Of a stretch of 64,000 bases of DNA, positions 46,102 to 56,891 are shown in pieces. The stretch is taken from assembly GCA_005879535.1 (NCBI GenBank), contig VBKI01000053.1, forward strand, positions 144,957 to 208,956. The letters are read 5' to 3'. Source of the DNA: Deltaproteobacteria bacterium (GTDB lineage Bacteria > Myxococcota > Myxococcia > Myxococcales > 40CM-4-68-19). Under the pieces are notes generated by a model. That model did not search any database, had not been told where the DNA came from, and saw nothing but the letters and a program-made list of their open reading frames with translations. Every line of letters begins with the position of its first letter. Positions within the stretch are counted from its first letter, which is position 1. A program made the translations under genes and the position numbers.

Positions 46102-47697
46102 TCAGGTGGGACGGTAGACGCGGTAGTCGATCTCCGGGAAGAGGTTGTCGCGCCCTTCCACGTTCGACAGCCAGCCTTCATCGATACCGGGACCCTTCAG
46201 CTGGTCGTAGAGCCGCGAGAAGCGTAGCAAGTGCTCGCGCGTCCGACGCACGGCATAGTCGACCATCGTGCCGGTCTTGATGATGAACGCCCAGTCGGAC
46301 GACTGGGCGAGGAGCAGCTCCCGGGCTGCCTGGTTGAGCGCCCGGCGGGTGACTCCGCTCGCGTCGTGATGCATGCGCGCGAGCTCGATCATCCTCTCGG
46401 ACGCCTTGTGTAGATAGCGGTAGATCCAGTCGTTGCCTTCGTCGAGCCACACCGCCGCGTACCCGCCGGCGCCCCACGAGGACATCGGCGGCTGCGCCAG
46501 CTGTTGCTCGGGGTGCTCGGAGAGATAATCGACCGGAGACTTCAGCCGCAGCACGTCCTGGTCGCGGGCGGCCTTGCGGATCAGATGGTCGAGGAAGATG
46601 GGGCCCTCGTACCACCAATGCCCGTACAGCTCGGCGTCGTACGGCGAGATCACGATCGGCGGAGGGCCCTCCCGGAACGAGGCCTGGAGAAACTCGATCT
46701 GCTTGGTGCGGTTGAAGAGGAAGTTGCCGGCGTGCGCCTCGGCGCGCGCCCGCGCCGCGGCGGGATCGTAGGGCTCCTTCTCTCCGAGAGCGACCTTGCC
46801 GGTGATCCGGAAGTACTTGATGCCGGTGTTCTTCCGGTCGCCGGTCGACTGGATGTAGGGCCGGATGTAGTCGTAATCGAGGTCCCAGCCGATGTCCCGG
46901 TAGAACTCGCGGTAGACGGGGTCCCCCGGGTATCCGTGCTCGGCGCTCCACACCTGCATCGAGCTCTCGGGATCCCGCGCGAACGCGGCGACGCCGCTCG
47001 GGGTGTACACCGGCGCGTACACTCCTCGCCGCGGCCGCGGCACGGCGTTCGCCAGCGCGTGCGAGTCGACGAAGAAGAAGCGGATGTTCTCGGCGGCGAG
47101 ATAGCGATCGATCCCCGGCGCGTAGCCGCATTCCGGCAGCCAGATCCCTCGGGGGTCCCGCCCGAAGTGCATGCGGTAGTGCATGCAGGCGACCTGGATC
47201 TGCGCCCGGATCGACTCGGGATGGACCATCAGCGGCAAAAAGCCGTGCGTCGCGCCGCAGGTGATGATCTCCACCGCCCCGGCGTCCTGCAGACGCTTGA
47301 AGGCGCTCACCAGATCGCGCCGGTACCGATCGTGGAAGAGACGGCGGAGGTGGTAGAGGTGCTCGCGGTAGTGCCATGCGAGGGGTCCGAAGCGCGCGTC
47401 ACCGCGGGTCCGGTGCACTTCCTTGTCGCAGAGCTCGCAGAGCGCATCGAGGCGCTTCGCGTACCGGGACATCAAGAGCTCGTCGCGGAGCATGCCGACG
47501 AGCGGCGGCGTCAGCGTCATCGTGATCCGGAAAGGGATCGCGTCGTCGACGCAGCGGTCGAACACCTCGAGCAGCGGAAGATACGTCTCGGTGATCGCCT
47601 CGTAGAGCCAGTCCTCTTCCAGGAACTCGGGATACTCGGGATGCCGCACGTACGGGAGGTGGGCATGAAGGACGATCGAGAGGGCGCCGTAGCTCAC
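46102..47697 (-). CDS. GH57 1,4-alpha-glucan branching enzyme
   Basis: The 531-residue product is a glycoside hydrolase family 57 (DUF1957-type) branching enzyme that makes alpha-1,6 branches. It starts YGALSIVLHAHLPYVRHPEY, has the nucleophile Glu in GIWLPECGYAPGIDRYL (near 185) and the acid/base Asp in VISPYDAELYGHWWYEGP (near 350). Length is typical (about 520-560). GTG 47697 overlaps the upstream DUF4912 stop as GTGA. GH57 rather than GH13 branching enzymes are usual in many Deltaproteobacteria. Confidence 0.93.
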   Translation of the reverse strand: MSYGALSIVLHAHLPYVRHPEYPEFLEEDWLYEAITETYLPLLEVFDRCVDDAIPFRITMTLTPPLVGMLRDELLMSRYAKRLDALCELCDKEVHRTRGDARFGPLAWHYREHLYHLRRLFHDRYRRDLVSAFKRLQDAGAVEIITCGATHGFLPLMVHPESIRAQIQVACMHYRMHFGRDPRGIWLPECGYAPGIDRYLAAENIRFFFVDSHALANAVPRPRRGVYAPVYTPSGVAAFARDPESSMQVWSAEHGYPGDPVYREFYRDIGWDLDYDYIRPYIQSTGDRKNTGIKYFRITGKVALGEKEPYDPAAARARAEAHAGNFLFNRTKQIEFLQASFREGPPPIVISPYDAELYGHWWYEGPIFLDHLIRKAARDQDVLRLKSPVDYLSEHPEQQLAQPPMSSWGAGGYAAVWLDEGNDWIYRYLHKASERMIELARMHHDASGVTRRALNQAARELLLAQSSDWAFIIKTGTMVDYAVRRTREHLLRFSRLYDQLKGPGIDEGWLSNVEGRDNLFPEIDYRVYRPT

Positions 47698-48584
47698 TGG
47701 TCGTCCCCATCCAGATCGGGGATCATGTGCGTCGCGCTCCAAGGCAGCTTGCCGCCCGGGCTCGAGCCGAACGGTCCGCCGACGCTCGACCCACTGAACG
47801 GACGCGGCTGCAGCCGCCGCTCCCAGCCCGCCGGCGCGGCGCCGCCGTAGTTGAGCGCGCGCCCTGCGGAGATGCCTGAGGCGATCGGCTGGTCGAGCGC
47901 CAGACGCAGGTAGAACGCCTCGAGCTGGTCGGAGGGAATCGCCGGAGGCAGCCGGATCGGCCTGGCGGCCCGCATCAGCCTGGCGCCGCGCTCGCCCACC
48001 GCCCACAGCTCCGGTCGAAGCTCGATCCCTGCGGGCAAGTCGCGCACGTACCACCCGCGGGCGTCGAGGTGCACTTCGGTCTCGCGCACCAGCTCGCCGC
48101 TGCCGTTCCGCGCGTTCCACAGCTTGAGCACGGAGCGGGCCGGGCCGAGGCCCATGAAGGCCTGCTCGATCTGCTGCGGCGAGAAGTCCCAATAGACGAA
48201 CAGGGTCGTCGGATCGCGAACCAGCCCCACGAGCCGCGCATCCCCGTAGGCCCAGGGAAGCTCTCCCAGCCCTTCGTTGACGTGTCCGTGCTCCGGCTGT
48301 GGCGCCGCGGCTGCCGGCGTATGGACGCGGACGTCGGACTCCGGAACGATGCCCGGCGGCGAAAGCGGAATCCCGGGGTGCGAAGGTTCCCCGCGGTGCT
48401 GGTCGTGCACTTCCTGCGCGCTGCCCCGCTCCTGCCCGTTCTTCGCCGGCGGCGCGGGCGCTGCGGCCGTGCGGGCCGTATCCGGAGCCGGCCGGTCCGG
48501 AGGATCCGGCGTCGGCGAAGCAACGTCAGGTGTCGCACCCGATTCAATGGGCGCGCCAGCGCTGGATTTCGAACGTTTCGTCAT
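47694..48584 (-). CDS. DUF4912 protein
   Basis: The 296-residue product has a long Pro/Ala/Gly-rich disordered N-terminus (1-100). A DUF4912 domain follows (about 105-225), with YGDARLVGLVRDPTTLFVYW, VRETEVHLDARGWYVRDLPA and ELWAVGERGARLM. The fold is immunoglobulin-like and its role is unknown. Genes of this family often lie beside GH57 branching enzymes, and here translation is directly coupled (GTGA). It may be a scaffold or carbohydrate-binding subunit of the glucan enzymes; that is an inference. Confidence 0.85.
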   Translation of the reverse strand: MTKRSKSSAGAPIESGATPDVASPTPDPPDRPAPDTARTAAAPAPPAKNGQERGSAQEVHDQHRGEPSHPGIPLSPPGIVPESDVRVHTPAAAAPQPEHGHVNEGLGELPWAYGDARLVGLVRDPTTLFVYWDFSPQQIEQAFMGLGPARSVLKLWNARNGSGELVRETEVHLDARGWYVRDLPAGIELRPELWAVGERGARLMRAARPIRLPPAIPSDQLEAFYLRLALDQPIASGISAGRALNYGGAAPAGWERRLQPRPFSGSSVGGPFGSSPGGKLPWSATHMIPDLDGDDQ

Positions 48585-48696
48585 CGGATGTGGTTCGGAG
48601 TACGACCGCGCCGCGAGACATAGATCGCAGCCAGCCTGCGCGCAACGCTTCCTCGCTCAGCCGCGTCACGGCAGCGACACGGGGTTGTGCGAAGAG

Positions 48697-49473
48697 CTAC
48701 GGACCCGTCAGCGACTGCGCGTTGCGCAAAGCATAGTCCCGGAGCGCTGACTGCACATCTGGCGCAGGGCTGCTCGCATACTCCCGGTAGAGCTGGGCAG
48801 CCCTGCTCGGTTGACCGAGCGCACGGTACGCCTCGGCGAGCCCGAACAGCGGCGAGGCAAGCGACGGATCCGCCCCGCGCGCAGCGGAGTAGTCGGCGGC
48901 AGCCGAGTCGTAGTCGAGCAGACCCATCCGGGCGGACCCGCGCGCAACGAGCGCCACGGCATATCCGGGCTTGCGGCGGAGCGCCTCATCCAGGGCGGTC
49001 AGGGCCTCGCTGTAGTTGCGCTCATTGATCATCCGGACCGCCACGGTGTAGCGCTCGCGAGCGCCCGCTTCGTCGACCGCGGGCTTCGGCGGAGCCATCT
49101 CGGGCTGCGACGGAGCGGTCTCGCGCTGCGACGGGGCGTAGCTGGCGATCCGCGCGGCGTCGGCGGCCGGCTTCGGCGGAGCGAGCGCCGCCATCCTCTC
49201 CCGCGAGGCGCCGATGCCCTGCTGTGCCCTTGCGTTCCTCGGCTCGAGACGGAGGGCGCGCGAGAACGATTCCACGGCCTCCAGGTCGTGCCCCATGCGC
49301 GCGTAGGTTTCGCCGAGCTTCACCCAGACGGTGGCGCTGCCCGGGTCCTCGCGCGTCAGGTCTTGGTAGGCGAAGAGCGCGTCGCGGAAATCCCTGGCCG
49401 CGAGCGCTTTGTCACCCGCGCTCACCAGCGAGAGGGCGTCGGCGGCGAGCAGGACGGCGACAAAGAAGGACAT
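48697..49473 (-). CDS. exported TPR repeat protein
   Basis: The 258-residue product has a short signal peptide (SFFVAVLLAADALSLVSA) and tetratricopeptide repeats in two blocks. The first spans about 25-90 (ATVWVKLGETYARMGHDLEA) and the second about 140-240 (PSLASPLFGLAEAYRALGQP). A Pro/Ala/Gln-rich linker with repeated APPKPA and PSQ units separates them. It should be a periplasmic scaffold for protein-protein contacts. ATG 49473 is chosen because it yields the signal peptide. It lies between the glucan cluster and the thiolase gene. Confidence 0.8.
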   Translation of the reverse strand: MSFFVAVLLAADALSLVSAGDKALAARDFRDALFAYQDLTREDPGSATVWVKLGETYARMGHDLEAVESFSRALRLEPRNARAQQGIGASRERMAALAPPKPAADAARIASYAPSQRETAPSQPEMAPPKPAVDEAGARERYTVAVRMINERNYSEALTALDEALRRKPGYAVALVARGSARMGLLDYDSAAADYSAARGADPSLASPLFGLAEAYRALGQPSRAAQLYREYASSPAPDVQSALRDYALRNAQSLTGP

Positions 49474-49566
49474 GCCTGGAGAGTACCGGCGGATCCGGCG
49501 GGACCAAAATTCGCGGCCCGCGCACCCGGGACCACCGTCGCGCACAACAGGCCGTGCCAAGAGCAA

Positions 49567-49605
49567 TAGCGCCAAACCCCGCAGCTCCGCTGCGGGGAGG
49601 CGCTA
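49567..49605 (-). repeat. TAG-anchored two-part hairpin (covarying variant)
   Basis: Outer arms TAGCGCC (49567-49573) and GGCGCTA (49599-49605); inner arms CCCCGCAGC (49577-49585) and GCTGCGGGG (49589-49597) with loop TCC. Bulges are AAA and A, exactly as in the dispersed repeats, while the paired bases differ compensatorily. The minus-strand TAG at its start is the thiolase stop codon. Confidence 0.82.
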
Positions 49606-50751
49606 GTCGATCTTACGGTCGATGATGGTCGCGATCCCCATCCCGTAGCCAATGCACAGCGTGATCAGCGCCCGCCGCTGCCCGGTCCGCTCCAGCTCGT
49701 GCAGCGCGGTGGCGAGCAGCATTGCACCGGTCGCGCCCAGCGGATGTCCGAGCGCAATCGCACCGCCGTTGGGATTCACCTTCTCCATGGGAATCCCCAG
49801 CTCCTGCGCGACGACGATGGGCACCGGCGCGAAGGCCTCGTTGATCTCGAAGATGTCGATGTCGTCGATCGACAGCTCGGCCTGCGCCAGCGCCTTTCGG
49901 GCGGCCGGGATCGGTCCGGTCAGCATCAGCACCGGGTCGCTGCCCGCGACCGACATGGAGATGATGCGCGCGCGCGGCTTGAAGCCGAGCGACCGCGCCC
50001 GGCCCTTCGAGGCGATCACGACCGCGGCGGCGCCGTCGACGATCCCGGAAGAGTTGCCGGCGTGCAGGACGCCGTCCTCCTTGAACGACGGCTTCAGCGC
50101 AGCCAGCGCCTCGAGAGTGGTGCCCGGGCGAGGATGCTCGTCGCGGTCGAAGGTCCGCTCGCCGAGCTTGAGCGGAAGGATTTCGCGGGAGAACCAGCCG
50201 TGCTCGATGGCGTTGGCGGCCTTGCGCTGCGAGGAGACCGCGAACTCGTCGAGCTGGCGGCGGCTGTATCCCCACTTCGCGGCGATCATCTCCCCGGAGA
50301 GGCCCTGCGGCACGAGATTGGGCCACTGCTCCACCAGACCGGGCGAGGCGGGGCCGTCGCCCCCGATGGCATCGGACCCCATCGGCACCCGCGTCATGTG
50401 CTCGACTCCGCCGGCCACCACCAGCTGTGCGGCGCCGCTGCCCACCGCCTGTGCGCCGAAATTCACTGCCTGCAGGCCGGAGCCGCAAAAGCGGTTCACG
50501 GTGGTGCCGGGCACTTCGACGGGGAGGCCCGCCGCCAGCACCGCTCCACGGGCGACGTTCATCCCCTGCTCGCCCACCTGCGTGACGCATCCCATGATCA
50601 CGTCGTCGACGTCCTCGGGCCTCACGTTGGCGCGCTCCAGCGCGCCGGTCAGCGTGCGCGCCAGCAGATCGACAGGGTGCAGCGACGAAAGCGCGCCCTT
50701 CCGCTTGCCACGGGCGGTCCGGACCGCATCGATGATGATCGCTTCTCCCAT
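49603..50751 (-). CDS. acetyl-CoA acetyltransferase/3-ketoacyl-CoA thiolase
   Basis: The 382-residue product is a thiolase that cleaves or forms the C-C bond of 3-ketoacyl-CoA. The nucleophilic Cys is in VNRFCGSGLQAV (near 84-95). The second catalytic set is FEINEAFAPVP, the His loop GGAIALGHPLGATGA and the C-terminal Cys in TLCIGYGMG. ATG 50751 starts the family's EAIIIDAVRTARGK segment. Substrate length cannot be told. It follows purA by 17 bp; the purA stop lies in a small palindrome. Its own TAG begins a hairpin. Confidence 0.93.
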   Translation of the reverse strand: MGEAIIIDAVRTARGKRKGALSSLHPVDLLARTLTGALERANVRPEDVDDVIMGCVTQVGEQGMNVARGAVLAAGLPVEVPGTTVNRFCGSGLQAVNFGAQAVGSGAAQLVVAGGVEHMTRVPMGSDAIGGDGPASPGLVEQWPNLVPQGLSGEMIAAKWGYSRRQLDEFAVSSQRKAANAIEHGWFSREILPLKLGERTFDRDEHPRPGTTLEALAALKPSFKEDGVLHAGNSSGIVDGAAAVVIASKGRARSLGFKPRARIISMSVAGSDPVLMLTGPIPAARKALAQAELSIDDIDIFEINEAFAPVPIVVAQELGIPMEKVNPNGGAIALGHPLGATGAMLLATALHELERTGQRRALITLCIGYGMGIATIIDRKID

Positions 50752-50762
50752 GCTTCCGCCCT

Positions 50763-52478
<1,716 letters not shown>

Positions 52479-52482
<4 letters not shown>

Positions 52483-54080
52483 AGGTTGACCTGATGCACG
52501 CTGCGCACGTTCGGGAGCTTGCGCAGACGCTCGAGCACGTCGGGCGCGGCGACCGAGTCGACGTTCACCAGCGCCAGCGCCTCTCCGCTCTTCCGGTCGC
52601 GGGCGAGAGCGAACTGGGCGATGTTCACCTGCGCCTCACCCAGCGTCCGCCCGACGTTGCCGATCACGCCGGGCTTGTCGTCGTTGTGCATGACGAGGAT
52701 TGCGCCGTCCGGCACGGCCTCCAGCTCGAACTTGTCCACGCGGACGAGGCGCGGCTCCCGCTTTCCCACGATGGTCCCGGACACCGAGGTGGTCATCTCC
52801 TTGCCGCAGCGCAGGCGGACCGTGAGGAGGCTGGCGAAGTCGGGCGTATCGCTGGTCTTCACCTCCTGCACCGAGAGCCCCCGCTCGCGCGCCAGCGCTG
52901 GAGCCGAAACCTCGTTGACCGGTTCGGCGAGGAACGTGCCGAGAACGCCCTTGAGGACCGCGGCGGTGAGCGGCGCCGTCGGGTGCTGCGCCACCTCGCC
53001 GGCGTAGGCGATCTCGATCTGCTCGGGCGCGCCGCACGCGCCCTGCGTCGCGAGCTGGCCGGCGAACGTGCCCAGCTTCGCCGCCAGGCGGAGGAAGGGT
53101 CCCAGCCGCTCCAGCACCTCGCCGGTCACCGAAGGCACGTTCACGGCGTTGCGGACGGTCCCCGTGGTCAGGTACTCGACCATCGCCTCGCAGACGATCA
53201 CCGCGACGTTCTGCTGCGCGTCCTCGGTGCTGCCGCCGAGGTGCGGGGTGCCGATGAAGTTCTCGCAGGCGAAGAGCGGGTGATCGGCGGGCGGCGGCTC
53301 CGTCTCGAAGACGTCCAGTGCCGCGCCACCCAGCCGCTTCGACTGGAGCGCCCCGGCCAGCGCCTTTTCGTCGACGAGGCCGCCGCGGGCGCAGTTGATC
53401 AGGAGCGCTCCCGGCTTCATCTGCGCGATCTGCGCCGCGCCGATCATGTTCTTCGTCTGTTCCGTCAGCGGGACGTGCAGCGTGATGGCGTCGCTGCGGC
53501 GGAAGATCTCCGCCAGCTGCACCAGCTCGACGCCCAGCTTCGCCGCCGCCTCTTCGCTGAGGAACGGGTCGTAGGCGATCACCTTGAGCCCGAACGCCTT
53601 GGCACGCTGGACCACCAGGGCGCCGATGTTCCCGGTGCCGATCACGCCCAGCGTCTTGCCGAACAGCTCCCGCCCCGAGGCGAATTTCTTCTTCTCCCAC
53701 TTGCCGCCGCGGGTGCTCTGCGAGGCATCGGCGACCTGGCGGGCGAGCGCGAGAAGGAGCGCGACGGTGTGCTCTGCGACGGAGACGCTGTTGCCGCCGG
53801 GGGCGTTCATCACCACCACGCCACGACGGGTGGCAACGTTGAGATCGATGTTGTCCACGCCCGTGCCAGCCCGCCCGATCACCCGCAGCCGGGTCGCCGC
53901 TGCAAGCAGATCGGAGGTGACCTTGGTCGCGCTGCGGACCGCGAGCGCGTCATACCCGCCGATGACCTCCCTCAGCTCGGCGGGCTTCAGTCCGGTGCGG
54001 AAGTCGACCTGCGCCCCGGGGATGCGCTCGAGAATGGTCTTCGCCTCGGGAGAGAGATCGTCGGAGATGAGGATGCGCAT
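52479..54080 (-). CDS. serA: D-3-phosphoglycerate dehydrogenase
   Basis: SerA oxidises 3-phosphoglycerate with NAD in the first step of serine synthesis. The 533-residue product has the substrate/NAD fold with GVIGTGNIGALVVQRAKAFG (near 143-162), the catalytic Arg in NCARGGLVDEKALAGAL (near 233) and the His/Glu relay in GTPHLGGSTEDAQ (near 284). An intervening ASB domain and a C-terminal ACT domain (about 455-533; ILVMHNDDKPGVIGNVG) follow, so serine feedback is likely. The ATG overlaps the aminotransferase stop as TGATG. Confidence 0.96.
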
Positions 54081-55193
54081 CAGCGGCCTCCGGCGAACGA
54101 TTGCTGCGCGGCCGCCAGTCCCGCTCCGAGCTCTACGCGGGCCCCGAGGTCGTGCAGGCCGCGCTCGACGGCGCCGATCACCACCAGCATGTCGAAGTCG
54201 TCGAAGTATCCGAGGTGGGCGATGCGGAAGATCCTTCCCTTGGCGCCGTCCTGCCCGCCCACGAGCTTGATCCCGTATCGGTTGAAGAGGTGCTTGACGA
54301 GTTTTTCGGAATCGACCCCGTCGGGCGCCACCACGGTGGTCATCGCGGACGAGGGGCTCTTCGAATAGAGCGTCAGCCCCAGCGCCTGCATGCCGGCGCG
54401 CGCCGCCCGGGCCATCCGTTCATGGCGCGCGAAGACGTTCTCCAGGCCCTCCTCGCGGAACATGGCGAGCGACTCGTCGAGGCCTTCCACCAGCGCGATG
54501 GCGGGCGTCCACGCCGTCTGGTTCTTGCGCTGGTTTTCGCGCTCGCGCTTGATGTCGAAGTAGAAGCGAGGCAGATCGGCCGACTCGTTCAGCTTCCACG
54601 CCTTCTCTCCGGCGGCGAGGAAGGCGATCCCCGGCGGCAGGCCCAGGGCCTTGTGCCCGGCGCTGACCAGCACGTCGATGCCCCACTCGTCCACTGATGG
54701 CATCGACCACCAGGATGGCGCCGGTCTTCGCCGTCACCTGGGCGAGCTCGCGGATCGGGTGGTAGACGCCGGTGGAGCTCTCGTTGGCCTGGACGTACAC
54801 GGCCTTGGCTTGCGGGTTCTCGCGCAGCGCGCTCGTCACCGCCGCCGGGTCGACGGGATGTCCCCATTCGCACTTGAGCGTGACCGCGTTCACCCCGTAC
54901 GCCTTGGCGAACTTGCCCCAGCGCTCCCCGAACTTGCCGCCGTCGACGACCACGGCGGTGTCGCCCTTGCGCAGGAAGTTCACGAAGGCGGCCTCCATCG
55001 CGCCGGTCCCGCTGGCCGCGAACACGAGGACGTCCTGCTTCGTCTGGAAGAGCCAGCCCAACCCCTCGCGCACGCGGCCGAAAACGGCCTCGAACTCCGG
55101 CGAGCGGTGGTGGACTATGGGCCGCGCCATCCGCAAGGAGAGCCTCTCCGGGACGGGCGTCGGACCAGGGGTGAGCAGGCGGATCTTCTTCAC
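54080..55193 (-). pseudogene. class V aminotransferase, frameshifted (serine-glyoxylate/phosphoserine type)
   Basis: Two reading frames together make one class V PLP aminotransferase. The first (GTG 55193, after GAGGAG) gives KIRLLTPGPTPVPERL through the PLP Asp in GAILVVDAIS. The second resumes at VDEWGIDVLVSAGHKALGL, which includes the Schiff-base Lys, and runs to the end. About eight residues normally lie between DAIS and VDEWG; here they are missing and the frame shifts at about 54692-54700, consistent with loss of 26 nt. As written it cannot make an active enzyme. The neighbour serA suggests a role in serine synthesis. Read or assembly error is a real alternative. Confidence 0.8.
54674..54707. 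other. inverted repeat at the aminotransferase frameshift
   Basis: GTCGATGCC (54674-54682) and GGCATCGAC (54699-54707) are perfect inverted repeats flanking the point where the two reading frames meet. The expected missing 26 nt would lie in the spacer. A hairpin here could promote a replication slip or a sequencing or assembly error. Confidence 0.6.
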
Positions 55194-55230
55194 GGCGCTC
55201 CTCCTCAGCGGTGAAGGTTGGATAGGGGTG

Positions 55231-56076
55231 TTAGCGCGGCGTGTCAAGACGCCGCTGCGTCGAGGGCTCGCGGCCGATGTCCCGGGCCATCCGGACCGCC
55301 TTCTCGACCAGCTCGCCGTTGGAGCGCGCCATCCGCGTTCCCTGGACGTCGAGATAGAAGTTGTCTTCCAGGCCGACGCGTACGTTCCCGCCCAGCGCCA
55401 GCGCCGCACAGACCATCCGCCACTGCTCGTGCGAGATGCCGATCACCTCCCAGGTGCTGCCTTCGGGCGCCTCGCGGGCCTGCACCGCGAGGTTCTCGGC
55501 GGTGGCGCGGATGCCTCCGAGGACGCCCATGATGAAGCTGAACTGCAGCGGCCGCTTGAGCAGGTCCTTGTCGAGCAGCGGCCAGACGGAGTTGGTGTGG
55601 CCGACGTCGAAGCATTCCAGCTCCGGCTTCACCCCGGCTTCCTTCATGACGGCGAGCAGATACGAGATGTCCCGGAACGGGTTCTCGAAGACGAAGTCGA
55701 AGACGAACTCCTTCCGCTTCGCGGAGTACTTCGCGTAGTTCATCGAGCCCATGTTCAGCGCGCCGAGCGCGGGGCGCACCTGGGCGATGTGCGCGACGCG
55801 GCCCTCCATCGGACCGAGGCCGCCGGTGGAGAAGTTGAGGATCACCGGGCAGCGCCGTTCGACCTCGCGCCGGATCGCGGCGTAGACGGCCGGCTCGTAG
55901 GTCGGGCTACCCTCGTCCGTGCGGGCGTGGATATGGACCACCGCGGCCCCTGCTTCGTACGCGCGGCGCGCTTCCTCGGCGATCTCCTCCGGCGTGTACG
56001 GGACCCACGGGCATTGGTCGCGGTTGGCGAGCACGCCGGTCAGCGCACAGGTGACGACGACCTTGTCCAGGCCCAT
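55231..56076 (-). CDS. beta-keto acid cleavage enzyme (BKACE/DUF849) family
   Basis: The 281-residue product is a BKACE-type TIM barrel. Members use Zn to split a beta-keto acid with acetyl-CoA, giving acetoacetate and a CoA ester. The Zn motif is AAVVHIHARTDEGSPTY (His-x-His, near 45-50), and a further conserved stretch is VILNFSTGGLGPMEGR. The C-terminal Glu ligand region is VRVGLEDNFYLD. Its exact substrate is not readable. ATG 56076 overlaps the enoyl-CoA hydratase stop as TGATG, so the two are co-translated, pointing to one acyl-CoA pathway. Confidence 0.9.
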   Translation of the reverse strand: MGLDKVVVTCALTGVLANRDQCPWVPYTPEEIAEEARRAYEAGAAVVHIHARTDEGSPTYEPAVYAAIRREVERRCPVILNFSTGGLGPMEGRVAHIAQVRPALGALNMGSMNYAKYSAKRKEFVFDFVFENPFRDISYLLAVMKEAGVKPELECFDVGHTNSVWPLLDKDLLKRPLQFSFIMGVLGGIRATAENLAVQAREAPEGSTWEVIGISHEQWRMVCAALALGGNVRVGLEDNFYLDVQGTRMARSNGELVEKAVRMARDIGREPSTQRRLDTPR

Positions 56077-56858
56077 CAGCGTCCCTTGAATTCCGGCGGG
56101 CGCTTCTCCAGGAACGCGGCGATGCCCTCCGCCGCATCCTCGAGCCGCGCATTGATCGAGAGCTGGGCGCAGAGCGCCTCGAGCTGCGCTTCGTAAGGAA
56201 GGTCCTGCGTGGCGTAGAACGCGCGGCGGCCGAGACGCAATGCAGCAGGGCTTTTGCGGACGAGAAGATCGAGCAGCTCGCCCACGGCGTCCGACAGCCG
56301 GGGGCGCGGCACCACGCGATTGACGAGCCCGAGCGAGAGCGCTTCCGCGGCGTCGATGCGGCGTCCGGTCAGCGCCAGCTCCAGGGCGGCCCGCCGCCCG
56401 ATACAGCGCGACAACGGCGCCAGCGCCATGTACGGGAAGAGGCCCACGTCCACCTCGGGCGTTCCGAACTGCGCATCGTCGACGGCGACCGCGAGATCGC
56501 AGGAGGCGAGCAGCCCCATGCCGCCTCCGATGACGGCGCCGTTCACCACCGCGACGACGGGCTTGCCCAGCCGGGAGAGCTCCGCCAGCAACCCCGCGTA
56601 GGCGCGCCGCGCTTCGTACGCCTCGATCCCGGAGGCTTCCGACGCTGCGGCGCTGGAGGCGAGATCCATACCGGAGCAGAAAGCCTGCTCTCCGGAGCCA
56701 GTGACGCAGATGACGCGGGCCTGCGCGTCGGCATCGGCCCGCACGAGAGCGCCCCGCAACGTCGCGATGAGCTCGCTGGAAAGCGCGTTGCGCTGCGCAG
56801 GCCGATCGAGGACCAGCCAGCGCGCCGCTCCCCGCGGTTCTTCCCGAAGCCCGGACAT
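56076..56858 (-). CDS. enoyl-CoA hydratase/isomerase family protein
   Basis: The 260-residue crotonase-fold product has the oxyanion-hole segments SGEQAFCSGMDLASSAAA (near 55-72) and VVNGAVIGGGMGLLASCDLA (near 103-122). The catalytic region PEVDVGLFPYMALAPLSRCI follows. The usual two glutamates are not both obvious (GLF replaces the common GLL/E pattern), so isomerase or ligase activity is possible. It is the first gene of the run toward purA. An XRE regulator gene lies 33 bp further upstream on the same strand. Confidence 0.85.
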   Translation of the reverse strand: MSGLREEPRGAARWLVLDRPAQRNALSSELIATLRGALVRADADAQARVICVTGSGEQAFCSGMDLASSAAASEASGIEAYEARRAYAGLLAELSRLGKPVVAVVNGAVIGGGMGLLASCDLAVAVDDAQFGTPEVDVGLFPYMALAPLSRCIGRRAALELALTGRRIDAAEALSLGLVNRVVPRPRLSDAVGELLDLLVRKSPAALRLGRRAFYATQDLPYEAQLEALCAQLSINARLEDAAEGIAAFLEKRPPEFKGR

Positions 56859-56891
56859 GGGACCCCACGGTGCCGGGGTACGGCCGCAGCG

